Shown piece after piece: positions 53,567 through 63,002 of a DNA stretch of 64,000 nucleotides; positions within the stretch are counted from its first letter, which is position 1, and every line of letters begins with the position of its first letter. This DNA is from Salinibacterium sp. NG253 (GTDB lineage: Bacteria > Actinomycetota > Actinomycetes > Actinomycetales > Microbacteriaceae). A program made the position numbers and the translations under genes. Below the pieces are notes generated by a model, which was given only the letters and a program-made list of their open reading frames with translations, was not told the DNA's origin and ran no database searches. Location of the stretch: NCBI RefSeq assembly GCF_015864945.1, contig NZ_JADYWF010000001.1, forward strand, positions 1,178,378-1,242,377. Reading direction: 5' to 3'.

Positions 53567-55081
53567 TCAGCCCTTCCCGTCAATAGTGCTCGGGTCTTTC
53601 GACATGAGCTCGGCGAGCTCGGATTCGGTCGTCGTGCGCGGGTCGATTTCCGCCACGATTCGTCCTGCGTTCATCGCCATGACCCGGTTGCAGTTCTGGA
53701 TGACCTCAGGGATGTCATCGGAGATGATGATGACGCCGAGCCCTTCGCTGGCAAGCGTGCGCAAAATGCGATGGATGTCGTGCTTCGATCCGATATCGAC
53801 ACCGACCGTTGGGCCGTTGAGAATCAAAATCTTCGGGTGAGTGGCAAGCCACTTCGCGAGCACGATGCGCTGCTGGTTTCCTCCGGAAAGAGTATTCACC
53901 GGGTTAGCAGGGTTGGGCGTTGCGATCTTGAGCTCGTCGACCCAGCGCTGACCTTCGGCATCCGCCTTGCGCTGATCGAGTGCCCCGAACTTCGAGACGA
54001 ACGAATCGATCTCGGAGATCACGATGTTCGAGCTAATGGAACGCTCGAGGAAGAGACCTTCGGTGAGGCGGTCTTCCGGAACATAGCCAATACCGTGAGC
54101 GATCGCGGCGCGCACGCTGCCGACCTCGACAACTTCACCGTTGATCAGGATCTTGCCCGAATCGGCGGGCTTCGAACCGAAGAGCGAGAGCGCGAGTTCC
54201 GTTCGTCCGGAGCCAAGCAGCCCGGTGATTCCCAGGATTTCGCCCTTACGCAGCGTGAGGTCAACATCTGCAAACGCTCCATCGACGCCAAGTCCCCTCG
54301 TCTCCAAGATGGGCTCTTCGGAGACGTGCTCAGGAACGAAGTGGTCGTCGTCGAACTCGCGGCCGGTCATGTGGTGCGAGAACGTCGCGTGATCCAGTTC
54401 CTCCGGCAAGCACGTGATAACCGACTTACCGTTGCGGATGATCGTGAAGCGTTCACTGATCTCGAACACTTCGTCCAACTTGTGGCTCACGAACAGCGTC
54501 GCAATTCCACGGGCCTTGAGATCGAGGATGATGGCGAAGAGCGCGTCAACCTCTCGCTTCGTCAGAGCCGTGGTTGGTTCATCCATGATGATGAGTTTTG
54601 CGTCGCTCATGAGAGCGCGGGAGATAGCGACGAGTTGCTTCTGTGCCACAGAAAGCTGGCCGACCTTCTCGTCGAGGTCGATCGTGAAGTTAATCTTGGC
54701 GATCGCCTCTTCGGCGACAGCCCGCATCCGCTTCCAACTCACGAAAGTGCGGTGGGCGGCGAGCTCGGCGTTGAGCGCCAAGTTCTCCATCACCGTGAGG
54801 TTCGGAAAAACGGAGAAGTCTTGATAAATGACCTGAACGCCGTTTGAGATCGCCTCGATGGGCGACAGCTTCGAAAACGTCTTGCCGTTCAGTTCGATGG
54901 TTCCGGTATCGGGGGCGTGCACACCAGACATGACCTTGATCAGCGTGGACTTGCCACTGCCGTTCTCTCCAGCGAGACAGTGAATCTCTCCGGGAGCGAT
55001 CTCCAAGGTGATGCCATCAAGCGCTTGAACGCCAGCGAAAGCCTTACCGATATCGCGTACCGCGATGACGTTATCTACCAT
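53567..55081 (-). CDS. Sugar ABC transporter ATP-binding protein (RbsA-type, two NBDs)
   Basis: 504 residues with two nucleotide-binding domains. NBD1: Walker A GENGSGKSTLIKVMSG, signature LSVAQKQLVAISRALM, Walker B LIIMDEPTTAL, FVSHKLDEVFE. NBD2: degenerate Walker A GLLGSGRTELALSL, signature LSGGNQQRIVLAKWL, ILNGPTVGVD where the usual DEP is replaced by NGP. This asymmetry is typical of RbsA/MglA proteins, so NBD2 may not hydrolyse ATP. Powers the two-permease sugar importer. Confidence 0.95.
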   Translation of the reverse strand: MVDNVIAVRDIGKAFAGVQALDGITLEIAPGEIHCLAGENGSGKSTLIKVMSGVHAPDTGTIELNGKTFSKLSPIEAISNGVQVIYQDFSVFPNLTVMENLALNAELAAHRTFVSWKRMRAVAEEAIAKINFTIDLDEKVGQLSVAQKQLVAISRALMSDAKLIIMDEPTTALTKREVDALFAIILDLKARGIATLFVSHKLDEVFEISERFTIIRNGKSVITCLPEELDHATFSHHMTGREFDDDHFVPEHVSEEPILETRGLGVDGAFADVDLTLRKGEILGITGLLGSGRTELALSLFGSKPADSGKILINGEVVEVGSVRAAIAHGIGYVPEDRLTEGLFLERSISSNIVISEIDSFVSKFGALDQRKADAEGQRWVDELKIATPNPANPVNTLSGGNQQRIVLAKWLATHPKILILNGPTVGVDIGSKHDIHRILRTLASEGLGVIIISDDIPEVIQNCNRVMAMNAGRIVAEIDPRTTTESELAELMSKDPSTIDGKG

Positions 55082-55118
55082 CGTCCGGTCCTTTCCGCGC
55101 GTGAATAAATCTGGGGGT

Positions 55119-55158
55119 GCGACCAGGGCAGAATGAATCTTCGCTCTGCCCTGGTCGC
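55119..55158. other. Long intercistronic hairpin between binding-protein and ATPase genes
   Basis: A 14-bp perfect stem (GCGACCAGGGCAGA with TCTGCCCTGGTCGC), 12-nt loop, 14 nt after the binding-protein stop. It lacks a U-tract on the transcribed strand, so it probably protects the upstream mRNA or attenuates rather than fully terminates, giving more binding protein than transporter. Confidence 0.75.
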
Positions 55159-55172
55159 GTAAACGGAACTGC

Positions 55173-56204
55173 TTAGAAGCCGAAGCTGTCTACGTTGTCC
55201 TTGTCGATAACGACCCAGCCGTTACCTTCGAGAACCTTGTCGCTGCCTTCAGCGAAGGTCATGTTTTCGTAACCGGTGACTCCGAGGTTCACGCCGTCAG
55301 CGATGTCTTCGCCGTCGAGGATCTGCTCGGCGAGCGATGCCAGAGCGTAACCAGCGTCTGCCGGGTCCCAGAGGGTCAGCGTCTTAACGAGGCCCTTTTC
55401 GAGGATCGACTTGTTAGCGGCCGGCATACCGGTTCCGCTCACGAAGACCTTGCCGGTGAGGCCGAGTTCTTCGATCGCACGAGCGACACCAGGAGCGTCA
55501 AACGACGAGGTTCCGACGATGCCGGTTACTTCGGGGTACTTCTTGAGGAGTTCCTTGGCTGCCTGGTAGGCAACCTCTCCGTCGTCCTGCGACTCAACGC
55601 GCGGCTCGGCAGCAAGCAGCGTCATGTTCGGGTAAGCCTCCATTTGACGAGCAACAGCACCGTCAGCCCACTCGTTGTGCGACGCGTTGGTTACGTGGCC
55701 AACCATCGTGGCGTAGGTGCCCTCTTCACCCATTGCCTCGGCGAGGTTGTCCATGATGAATGCGCCGTACTGGGTGTTGTTGAAGGCTTCGATGTCGTAC
55801 ATCGTGTTTTCCTGGCTGGCACCTTCGTGGGTGACAACAATGATGCCGGCGTCCATGGCCTGCTTCAAGACGGTCTCAAGTGCTCCGGGGTCAACCGGCA
55901 CGACGCCGATGGCGTCTACGCCCTGAGCGATGAGGTCTTGGATGACCTGGACCTGAAGGGTGGCATCGGTCTCAGCGGGGCCCTTTTGGTAAACATCGTT
56001 GCCGGAATCAGCGGCGAACTTGTTGACGCCCTCTTCCATGCGAACGAACCACGGGTTAGTCGAGTCCTTGGGGACGATAACGATTGTGTAGGCGTCTTCC
56101 CCGGATGCGGTAGATGTGTCGGCGTCAGCGGAACATCCGGCGAGGCCGAGTCCTACGACGGCCACGAGACCGATCGCGAGGCCTGCAAAGCGACGTTGCT
56201 TCAT
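55173..56204 (-). CDS. Sugar ABC transporter substrate-binding lipoprotein
   Basis: 343 residues. Lipobox GLAGC near position 24. Type I periplasmic-binding fold of the ribose/AI-2/rhamnose group: IVIVPKDSTNPWFVRMEEGVNKFA, DLIAQGVDAIGVVPVDPGALE, VVTHEGASQENTMYDIEAFNN, and GTSSFDAPGVARAIEELGL. The SBP / single ATPase / two-permease set matches the layout of RhaSTPQ and Lsr transporters. First gene of the operon, under a promoter with two LacI-type operators. Confidence 0.92.
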   Translation of the reverse strand: MKQRRFAGLAIGLVAVVGLGLAGCSADADTSTASGEDAYTIVIVPKDSTNPWFVRMEEGVNKFAADSGNDVYQKGPAETDATLQVQVIQDLIAQGVDAIGVVPVDPGALETVLKQAMDAGIIVVTHEGASQENTMYDIEAFNNTQYGAFIMDNLAEAMGEEGTYATMVGHVTNASHNEWADGAVARQMEAYPNMTLLAAEPRVESQDDGEVAYQAAKELLKKYPEVTGIVGTSSFDAPGVARAIEELGLTGKVFVSGTGMPAANKSILEKGLVKTLTLWDPADAGYALASLAEQILDGEDIADGVNLGVTGYENMTFAEGSDKVLEGNGWVVIDKDNVDSFGF

Positions 56205-56288
56205 GTGTTTCTCCTTTTGGTGTGAATGCAGTGTTGCGCGGACGCAGCGCCCAAAGCCTCAGCACTTTCGCGTCATTGCGCCCGGTCG

Positions 56289-56317
56289 AGAATATTTGAA
56301 CCGGTTCATTTTTTAAA
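56289..56317 (-). promoter_or_regulatory. Promoter of the sugar operon
   Basis: Minus strand TTTAAA (56312-56317), 17-nt spacer, TATTCT (56289-56294). The leader to the binding-protein start is about 80 nt. Confidence 0.65.
56296..56309. promoter_or_regulatory. LacI-type operator O1
   Basis: TTGAACCGGTTCAT, 13 of 14 positions symmetric, containing the CpG-centred TGAACCGGTTCA typical of LacI/GalR sites. It fills the spacer between -35 and -10 of the sugar-operon promoter. Confidence 0.8.
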
Positions 56318-56326
56318 GCGGTTCAA
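56313..56326. promoter_or_regulatory. LacI-type operator O2
   Basis: TTAAAGCGGTTCAA, 12 of 14 identical to the ideal TTGAACCGGTTCAA. Centre 17 bp from O1; overlaps the -35. Likely target of the divergent LacI-family protein. Confidence 0.65.
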
Positions 56327-56487
56327 ACGTACACTGGACAAATACCGATTTGCAACAGCTAGGCAGAGATGATCACAACGATGCGATTACGAGAAGCTCG
56401 ACTGCACCCTTACCCGGCGCATCCGGGCAATGCCCTTAGAGTGAGAAACCTGCAGCACCCGAACCATGCACAAGAAGTGAGCTATTC

Positions 56488-57540
56488 ATGAGTACCCCCG
56501 ACACTGCGACATCGAAGTCGCCCGCCGGGATCCGCGATGTCGCTGCACTGGCCCAGGTTTCGACCGGCACCGTGTCGAATACGATCAATCGCCCCGATAC
56601 TGTTCACCCGCGCACCCGCGCCGCCGTTGAGAAAGCGATTGCCGAACTTGGCTTCGTGCCCAACCAGCAAGCCCGCGTGCTCACGGGAGCCTCGAGCAAC
56701 GTCATCGGGCTTGTCGTTCTGGATATCGAAAGCCCGTTCTATATGGAAGCCGCGCACGTCATCGAGCGCACCGTTCGCGAATCGGGCCACGTGGTGATGC
56801 TCTGCAACTCCGAAGGCGATACGACCCGCGAGTCTGGACTTCTCGCAATGTTGGCCGCCCAGCGAGTCCGCGGCGTACTACTGGCGCCCGCGAGCCTCGA
56901 CGAAGACTCCGACCCCTACAAAGACCTCCCGGGCGATCTGCCCGTCGTGTTGCTCGACTACAACGGCGGCCCAGAACACTGCTCCATTTCCGTCGACAAC
57001 GTCGCTGGCGGGCGCCTCGCTATCGAACACCTGCTGCAGCTAGGCCACACCCGCATCGCCGTCGTCGGAGGACCAACCGGGCTCCGTCAGTTCGCCGATC
57101 GCGCCCAAGGCGCACGCGAAGCGATCATTGCAGCCGGCATGGATCCGGAAGTGTCGTTGATCGAAGTCAGCACGTCAGGGATCGGCATCCAAGACGGCCG
57201 CCGAGCAGCAGAACTACTTCTCGAGGCAGACTCCCCCGACGCCGTATTTTGCGGAAACGACATGCTCGCCTTCGGCGTCTACCGCGGACTTATCGACGCG
57301 GGTCTCAGCGTGCCAGAGGATGTTGCCCTCGTCGGATACGACGACATTGACTTCGCCCGCGACTGGGTTGTGCCGCTCACGTCAGTGCGCCAGCCCATCG
57401 ACAAGCTCGGCACGCGCGCTGCACGATTGCTCATAGAGCACTCAGCGCGAGAAGATTCCCACACCCACCGTCAAGAAGTGCTCCCGCCCGAGCTCGTCGT
57501 GCGACGTTCCACCGACCTTCGGGCGCCCGCGCAGCACTGA
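56488..57540 (+). CDS. LacI-family transcriptional regulator
   Basis: 350 residues. N-terminal LacI HTH at about 14-62 (IRDVAALAQVSTGTVSNTINRPDTVHPRTRAAVEKAIAELGF, hinge PNQQARVL), then a periplasmic-binding-like effector domain (IGLVVLDIESPFYMEAAHVIE, LVGYDDIDFARDWVVPLTSVRQP). Divergent from the sugar operon; it should repress it by binding the two operators at 56296-56326 and be released by the sugar or a pathway phosphate. 283 nt lie between its start and the binding-protein start. Confidence 0.94.
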   Translation: MSTPDTATSKSPAGIRDVAALAQVSTGTVSNTINRPDTVHPRTRAAVEKAIAELGFVPNQQARVLTGASSNVIGLVVLDIESPFYMEAAHVIERTVRESGHVVMLCNSEGDTTRESGLLAMLAAQRVRGVLLAPASLDEDSDPYKDLPGDLPVVLLDYNGGPEHCSISVDNVAGGRLAIEHLLQLGHTRIAVVGGPTGLRQFADRAQGAREAIIAAGMDPEVSLIEVSTSGIGIQDGRRAAELLLEADSPDAVFCGNDMLAFGVYRGLIDAGLSVPEDVALVGYDDIDFARDWVVPLTSVRQPIDKLGTRAARLLIEHSAREDSHTHRQEVLPPELVVRRSTDLRAPAQH

Positions 57541-57585
57541 CGCGGTAGGTGACAACGACGGCAGCGCAGCGCGCCACCGCGGTGA

Positions 57586-58506
57586 CTAGTCGATCAATTC
57601 GCGACGTGATCGCGTGAGTTCTGCGCGCGCGTGCAGTTCTTCATCTGGCGGATACCCGACCTCAACAAGTGTGAGTCCTTTAGCAGGCATGACCTTGTAT
57701 TCGCTGCCCTTCGAACGTTCATCACGGATGTCGGCGGGGCGCGAAGAATCAATCTTGCCCTGTCCCACAAAGACTCCGGCTCCCACGAGCGACCGCACCA
57801 TGCTGTGGCAAAACGCATCGGCGCGCACTTCGGCGAGGATGATGCCCTCATCGGTGCGGGTAAAGCTGAATCGCTCAAGGCTGCGCACCGTCGTGGCACC
57901 TTCGCGGGGCTTGCAATAGGCAGCCCAATCATGGAGCCCGAGAAGCTCTTTCGCCGCCACGTTCATCGCGTCCACGTCGAGAGTGGCCGGGTACCAGAGT
58001 GTGTGATTGCGTTGACGCGGGTCACGCGGTGACTCGTTGTCGGCGATGCGGTACTCGTAGCGTCGCCAGAGGGGCGAGAACCGGGCATCGAACCCGTCCG
58101 CTGCGATCACTGACTGGGTTACAAAAATGTCGGACTCGAGGCCCGTGATGCCATTGATCCGTCGCGCCAGAGAGGCCGGTCCGTCATACCGCCGGCCGCC
58201 CATGTTGCCGCGACGCGGGCGGTCGAGGCTGCGCAGCTGAGTCTCTGTGAGGTCAAGGTGAGCCACTTGGCCTGTCGCGTGTACGCCGGCATCCGTGCGT
58301 CCGGCAACGACCAGTTGCGGTGTAACCCCAAACCGCCGAAAGATGACGGCCAGGGCGTCTTCAATGGTGCCTTGCACGGTCCGCAGCACAGGTTGCTTGC
58401 CCCACCCAAAGAAATTCGTACCGTCGTAGGCGATATCTAGTCGCAGACGAGCAAAGGGCGCGGCATCCGACTCAAGCGCCGGGATGGCGGGTGCCGTTTC
58501 AGTCAT
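57586..58506 (-). CDS. truA: tRNA pseudouridine(38-40) synthase TruA
   Basis: 306 residues. Catalytic Asp in VVAGRTDAGVHATGQVAHLDL; LRLDIAYDGTNFFGWGKQP at the N-terminus; RYEYRIADN; CHSMVRSLVGAGVFVGQG near the end. Modifies tRNA anticodon arms. In this group it lies after rplQ as usual, here separated by a hairpin. It is about 40 residues longer than E. coli TruA. Confidence 0.95.
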   Translation of the reverse strand: MTETAPAIPALESDAAPFARLRLDIAYDGTNFFGWGKQPVLRTVQGTIEDALAVIFRRFGVTPQLVVAGRTDAGVHATGQVAHLDLTETQLRSLDRPRRGNMGGRRYDGPASLARRINGITGLESDIFVTQSVIAADGFDARFSPLWRRYEYRIADNESPRDPRQRNHTLWYPATLDVDAMNVAAKELLGLHDWAAYCKPREGATTVRSLERFSFTRTDEGIILAEVRADAFCHSMVRSLVGAGVFVGQGKIDSSRPADIRDERSKGSEYKVMPAKGLTLVEVGYPPDEELHARAELTRSRRELID

Positions 58507-58527
58507 AGTCCAACCCTATTTCACGAA

Positions 58528-58565
58528 GAAAACCCCGGCCCGCACGAAGCGGAGCCGGGGTTTTC
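58528..58565. terminator. Hairpin between rplQ and truA
   Basis: 12-bp perfect stem GAAAACCCCGGC / GCCGGGGTTTTC with a 14-nt loop, 15 nt after the rplQ stop. On the minus strand the right arm gives an A/U-rich foot; terminates or attenuates the alpha operon before truA. Confidence 0.85.
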
Positions 58566-58579
58566 TCGAACGAAGAAAG

Positions 58580-59092
58580 TTACTTCTCTTCTGCAGTCTC
58601 TGCAGCAGCATCCTCGACGGCGACGTCTTCGGTTGCTACTTCTTCGACGGGAGCTTCCTCTACGGCGGGCTCTTCTGCAGCGGCCTTGGGCTCAGCCTTA
58701 GCGGCAGCCTTCGGAGCCTTCTTCTTGGGCGTTACGGGCTCAAGAACGAGTTCCATCTGAACCATCGAAGCGTTGTCTCCCTTGCGGAAACCAAGCTTCG
58801 TGATGCGGGTGTAACCACCATCGCGGTTCTCAACCTGCGGTGCGATGACCGTGAAGAGTTCGTGGATGACGGTCTTGTCGCCGATGATTCCGAGCGCGCG
58901 GCGACGGTTGTGCAAGTCACCCTTCTTCGCGAACGTGATCAGGCGCTCAGCAACGGGACGCAGACGCTTCGCGCGCATTTCCGTTGTCTTGATGCTCTTG
59001 TGAGTGAACAGGGCTGCGGCCAAGTTGGCAAGCATGTGGCGCTCGTGCGCCGGTCCACCGCCGAGACGCGGGCCCTTAGTAGGTGTAGGCAT
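58580..59092 (-). CDS. rplQ: 50S ribosomal protein L17
   Basis: 170 residues. Core of about 118 residues ([57 protein letters not shown]), then a ~50-residue tail of Ala, Glu and Lys ([19 protein letters not shown]). Acidic tails on L17 are common in actinobacteria. Follows rpoA after 38 nt. Confidence 0.97.
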   Translation of the reverse strand: MPTPTKGPRLGGGPAHERHMLANLAAALFTHKSIKTTEMRAKRLRPVAERLITFAKKGDLHNRRRALGIIGDKTVIHELFTVIAPQVENRDGGYTRITKLGFRKGDNASMVQMELVLEPVTPKKKAPKAAAKAEPKAAAEEPAVEEAPVEEVATEDVAVEDAAAETAEEK

Positions 59093-59130
59093 TTTCTAAT
59101 TCTCCAGTGTCAAAGTTTCGAGCCAGTGGC

Positions 59131-60126
59131 TCAAGCGTTGGTCTCGTCGTCGGCGTATCCGCCGTAGAAGTGTGCTCCGTCGAATCCGGGAACGCTGTCT
59201 TTCAACGACAGTCCCATCTCGACGAGCTTGTCGCGCACTTCATCAACCGACTTCTGACCGAAGTTACGGATGTTCATGAGCTGGGTCTCCGAAAGAGCAA
59301 CCAGTTCACTTACGGTGTTGATGCCTTCGCGCTTGAGGCAGTTGTAGCTACGCACCGAAAGATCAAGATCTTCGATCGGCATGCTGAGTTCGGTCGAAAG
59401 CACGGCGTCAACCGGTGCAGGACCAATCTCAATACCCTCTGCGGCCGTGTTGAGCTCGCGAGCGAGTCCAAACAGTTCGGTCAGCGTGCGACCGGCCGAA
59501 GCCACTGCATCGCGAGGGGTGATTGCCGACTTGGTTTCAACATCTACAACCAGACGGTCAAAGTCAGTGCGCTCACCGGCACGAGTTGCCTCGACGCGGT
59601 AGGTGACCTTGAGAACGGGCGAGTAGATCGAGTCGACCGGAATTTGGCCGGCTTCGCTGAACTCGCTGCGGTTCTGAGTTGCGGTGACGTAGCCACGGCC
59701 ACGCTCGATCGTCAGCTCAAGTTCAAACTTGGCCTTGTCGTTGAGCGTTGCGATGACGAGTTCCGGGTTGTGAATCTCTACACCGGCAGGTGCTGAGATG
59801 TCCGCTGCGGTAACTTCACCAGCACCCTGCTTGCGCAGGTAAGCGGTGATCGGCTCGTCGTGCTCACTGGAGACTACGAGGTTCTTGATGTTGAGGATGA
59901 CCTCAGTGACGTCTTCTTTGACACCGGCGACGGTGCTGAATTCGTGAAGAACTCCATCGATACGGATGCTGGTGACAGCTGCTCCGGGGATCGACGAAAG
60001 AAGGGTGCGACGGAGTGAGTTTCCGAGGGTGTAACCGAAACCAGGTTCGAGCGGCTCGATAACGAACCGTGAACGGAATTCGGAAATGTTCTCCTCAGCA
60101 AGGGTGGGACGCTGTGCAATCAGCAC
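59131..60126 (-). CDS. rpoA: DNA-directed RNA polymerase subunit alpha
   Basis: 331 residues. N-terminal assembly domain ([44 protein letters not shown]) and C-terminal alphaCTD ([47 protein letters not shown]) that contacts UP elements and activators. Normal length. In the alpha operon between rpsK and rplQ; rpsD is not present here, unlike in E. coli and mycobacteria. Confidence 0.98.
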   Translation of the reverse strand: MLIAQRPTLAEENISEFRSRFVIEPLEPGFGYTLGNSLRRTLLSSIPGAAVTSIRIDGVLHEFSTVAGVKEDVTEVILNIKNLVVSSEHDEPITAYLRKQGAGEVTAADISAPAGVEIHNPELVIATLNDKAKFELELTIERGRGYVTATQNRSEFSEAGQIPVDSIYSPVLKVTYRVEATRAGERTDFDRLVVDVETKSAITPRDAVASAGRTLTELFGLARELNTAAEGIEIGPAPVDAVLSTELSMPIEDLDLSVRSYNCLKREGINTVSELVALSETQLMNIRNFGQKSVDEVRDKLVEMGLSLKDSVPGFDGAHFYGGYADDETNA

Positions 60127-60289
60127 TGGTAATTCCTTTCGGCGAAGTGTCCGCTATATGACACTTGTGGGCGACGGGTGGCTGGCCCGACGTTGTATTG
60201 AGTTGTGCGCTGGAACTGTGAGCGAGGGCCACAAGGGCCCTCGCCACGACGCCAGCACTAACGAGTTGCCCCGTTAGTACGGCGTGAAA

Positions 60290-60688
60290 CTAAACGCGAC
60301 GACGCTTGGGCGGACGGCAACCATTGTGCGTCTGCGGTGTTACGTCGTTGATCGAACCCACTTCGAGGCCAGCGGCCTGCAGCGAGCGAATCGCAGTTTC
60401 GCGACCCGAACCCGGTCCCTTGACGAAAACGTCAACCTTCTTGACACCGTGCTCCTGAGCCTGGCGTGCAGCCGACTCAGCAGACATCTGTGCGGCATAA
60501 GGGGTCGACTTACGCGAACCCTTGAAGCCAACGACACCTGACGACGACCAGGCAAGAACTGCGCCGGTGGGGTCAGTGATGGTCACGATGGTGTTGTTGA
60601 ACGTTGACTTGATGTGAGCCTGGCCCACAGCAATGTTCTTCTTTTCTTTACGACGCGGCTTACGAGCGGCCGATTTTGGTGCTGCCAT
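60290..60688 (-). CDS. rpsK: 30S ribosomal protein S11
   Basis: 132 residues. [82 protein letters not shown] is the S11 core, with the [18 protein letters not shown] end. Binds 16S rRNA in the platform. 163 nt lie between its stop and rpoA. Confidence 0.98.
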   Translation of the reverse strand: MAAPKSAARKPRRKEKKNIAVGQAHIKSTFNNTIVTITDPTGAVLAWSSSGVVGFKGSRKSTPYAAQMSAESAARQAQEHGVKKVDVFVKGPGSGRETAIRSLQAAGLEVGSINDVTPQTHNGCRPPKRRRV

Positions 60689-60739
60689 TGTTTTCTCCTA
60701 AAACGTTGATGGCGACGACACTGGGGTTGAACCCAGGGT

Positions 60740-61114
60740 CTATCGGGCCTTCTTCTTGCCGGCTACGGTGCGCTTCGGGCCCTTGCGGGTACGAGCGTTG
60801 GTCTTCGTGCGCTGACCGTGAACGGGCAGTCCCTTGCGGTGACGGATACCCTGGTAGCTTCCGATTTCAACCTTGCGGCGGATGTCTGCTGCAACCTCAC
60901 GGCGGAGGTCACCTTCTACCTGGAAGTTTCCTTCGATGTAGTCGCGCAGCGCAATGAGCTGGTCATCGGTGAGATCCTGAACACGGATCTCTCCGCTGAT
61001 CTGAGTGTCGGCGAGGGTTTTGAGTGCCCTCGTGCGGCCAACACCGTAAATGTAAGTCAGTGCGACCTCTACACGCTTGTCGCGTGGGATGTCGACGCCT
61101 GCTAGACGTGCCAT
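60740..61114 (-). CDS. rpsM: 30S ribosomal protein S13
   Basis: 124 residues from the ATG at 61114 ([29 protein letters not shown]), the standard start; the frame to 61174 is rejected. HhH-like core and the basic C-terminal tail [34 protein letters not shown], which reaches the tRNA. Between rpmJ and rpsK. Confidence 0.98.
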   Translation of the reverse strand: MARLAGVDIPRDKRVEVALTYIYGVGRTRALKTLADTQISGEIRVQDLTDDQLIALRDYIEGNFQVEGDLRREVAADIRRKVEIGSYQGIRHRKGLPVHGQRTKTNARTRKGPKRTVAGKKKAR

Positions 61115-61310
61115 AGTGGCTTCTCCTGTTTGATGAGTGGAGGTCTGTAACAGCACCTGTGCACCGGCCTCCAACCGATGGTGTCCCTGTTACTTGTTTT
61201 CACAAGTCTCAGATCTGGTGTTGCTAGTTCTTGTATTTAGTTATGTGCGCTGCGGTGTGTGGCGATTGCTCGCCCCACCCCGTGCAACTGTGCGATCTGC
61301 TCGCGGAACC

Positions 61311-61427
61311 TTAGCCCTGGCGTTGCTTGTGACGCGGGTTCGACTTGCAGATAACCATGACGCGACCGTTGCGGCGAATTACGCGGCAGTTGTCGCAGAT
61401 GGGCTTAACGCTGGGGTTAACCTTCAT
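61311..61427 (-). CDS. rpmJ: 50S ribosomal protein L36
   Basis: 38 residues. [20 protein letters not shown] then [17 protein letters not shown]: the zinc-binding set C-x2-C...C...H of the Cys-containing L36 form (Cys11, Cys14, Cys27, His33) is complete. AAGGAAAA lies just before the ATG. Between infA and rpsM in the usual order. About 196 nt without gene separate it from rpsM. Confidence 0.97.
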   Translation of the reverse strand: MKVNPSVKPICDNCRVIRRNGRVMVICKSNPRHKQRQG

Positions 61428-61502
61428 TATTTTTCCTTGTGAATCGCTGTCGTCGTTCCACTAGCCCGCAAGGGCAGCGTGGACGTTACTTTCCAGCGCG
61501 GT

Positions 61503-61724
61503 CTACTTGTAGCGGTAGGTGATGCGGCCGCGAGTCAGGTCATACGGGCTCAGCTCTACAACTACACGGTCCTCCGGAAGGATTCGAATGTAGTTCTGTC
61601 GCATTTTGCCGGAGATGTGCGCGAGCACAACGTGGCCGTTCGTCAACTCAACACGAAACATCGCGTTGGGCAGAGCCTCGACTACTGCTCCTTCGATCTC
61701 AATGACACCGTCTTTTTTGGCCAT
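61503..61724 (-). CDS. infA: Translation initiation factor IF-1
   Basis: 73 residues from the ATG at 61724 ([72 protein letters not shown]). The S1-like OB fold is intact and the length is standard. The longer frame to 61832 is the leader. Starts the infA-rpmJ-rpsM-rpsK-rpoA-rplQ unit. Confidence 0.98.
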   Translation of the reverse strand: MAKKDGVIEIEGAVVEALPNAMFRVELTNGHVVLAHISGKMRQNYIRILPEDRVVVELSPYDLTRGRITYRYK

Positions 61725-61831
61725 AGCCTCTTCGTCGCTATAAGTGGGGTTCGCTGGTCTGCGTAGATTGTGATGAGTGACTTTCGAGAAAGCCAAGGCG
61801 CGAAAAAATCGGCCTGAAACACCAAAGAGCA

Positions 61832-61861
61832 AGCCTACGCTAATCTCGGGCGTTTCGCCAA
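61832..61861 (-). promoter_or_regulatory. Possible infA promoter
   Basis: Minus strand TTGGCG (61856-61861), 18-nt spacer, TAGGCT (61832-61837), 108 nt upstream of the infA start and directly after the mtlD stop. Confidence 0.4.
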
Positions 61862-61868
61862 GTTGGGT

Positions 61869-63002
61869 CTAAGATTGCGCGCTGACCGTTTCGACGGCAG
61901 CAGCGTAAAGTGCGTCGCCTTCGCGAAGTCCCATAACCTCAGTGACGAATTCGGGAGCGGTGAGCGATGACCGCAGCTCCAACATCCGCACACTTTCGGG
62001 GTCTTCGGCCACGTTGAACTGCATCGCGGCACCGACCGCACGCAGGATCGCGTGCGGAGTCGTTCCGGATGCTGCCAGTTCGCTGGCAGGGCTGATAAAG
62101 CGTTCGTTGCGCGACAACTTGCGCAGCGGGCTACGGCCAACGCGCTCGGGAGTGTCCGGCAGGTGAGGGTTGCTAAATCGACGAGTACACGTGGCTACAT
62201 AGTCGGCGTGGTCAGCAGCATCAAAGCCGTGCTTGGCGACGAGCATGGCGCTGGTCTCCGCCAGAACGGCATCGACTTCCGCCGCAACCTCGGGGATCGC
62301 CATCGCGGCAGAAAGTGTCTCCGCCCCGCGAAGATAGCCGTGGTACGCCACGGTGGCGTGGCCAGTGTTGACAGTGAACAGCTTGCGCTCAATGTAGGGC
62401 TCGAGGTCGTCGACGAAATGCACGTCGGCAATGTCTGGAACGTTGTCACCAAACGGCGCGCTTTCAATAGCCCACTCGAAAAAGTCTTCCACCGTGACGT
62501 CGAGTCCGGCAGCAGGGTCTTGGGCCGGCACGATGCGGTCGACCGCAGTGTTCGCAAAAATAGCTTTCGCGGCGAGCGTTTCAGCATCGACAGCGACCGC
62601 AACTTCGGCGCGCAGATTGTTCGTGGCATAGAGCGCGTTCTCACACGCCAGCACCTGCAGCGGCGGCAGATCATCAGCGCGAGCCTTGATCGCCTGAGCG
62701 ATCAGGGGAGCGACGAACTTGAGGATGTTGGGGCCGACAGCAGTGGTAACCATGTCGGCGGTGGCGATCTCTTCGATCACGCCAGCTTCGTTGCTCGCGC
62801 TGTTCAGTGCGCGGAAGTTGTCGACAGTCTCGGTGCGGGGCTCCGCGCCCACTTCGTGCACCTGGTAGCTGTCTGCTGCGGCGAGGCTGTCGATGAGTTC
62901 TGCTGCGACATCCGCAAACACAATCTCGTAGCCAGCCTTGTGCAAGATCAGACCGACGAAGCCACGACCGATGTTGCCGGCTCCGAAATGTACGGCCTTC
63001 AT
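61869..63002 (-). CDS. mtlD: Mannitol-1-phosphate 5-dehydrogenase
   Basis: Oxidises mannitol-1-phosphate to fructose-6-phosphate with NAD+. 377 residues. N-terminal NAD motif [49 protein letters not shown] with the catalytic-type Lys/Asn/His region of long-chain dehydrogenases; [23 protein letters not shown]. Overlaps the EIIA gene by 4 nt. Completes the PTS mannitol route. Confidence 0.96.
   Translation of the reverse strand: MKAVHFGAGNIGRGFVGLILHKAGYEIVFADVAAELIDSLAAADSYQVHEVGAEPRTETVDNFRALNSASNEAGVIEEIATADMVTTAVGPNILKFVAPLIAQAIKARADDLPPLQVLACENALYATNNLRAEVAVAVDAETLAAKAIFANTAVDRIVPAQDPAAGLDVTVEDFFEWAIESAPFGDNVPDIADVHFVDDLEPYIERKLFTVNTGHATVAYHGYLRGAETLSAAMAIPEVAAEVDAVLAETSAMLVAKHGFDAADHADYVATCTRRFSNPHLPDTPERVGRSPLRKLSRNERFISPASELAASGTTPHAILRAVGAAMQFNVAEDPESVRMLELRSSLTAPEFVTEVMGLREGDALYAAAVETVSAQS

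Noticed and set aside
53540-54847. 435-codon plus-strand frame antisense to the sugar ATPase
   Set aside because: Shadow frame; the ATPase has complete motifs on the opposite strand.
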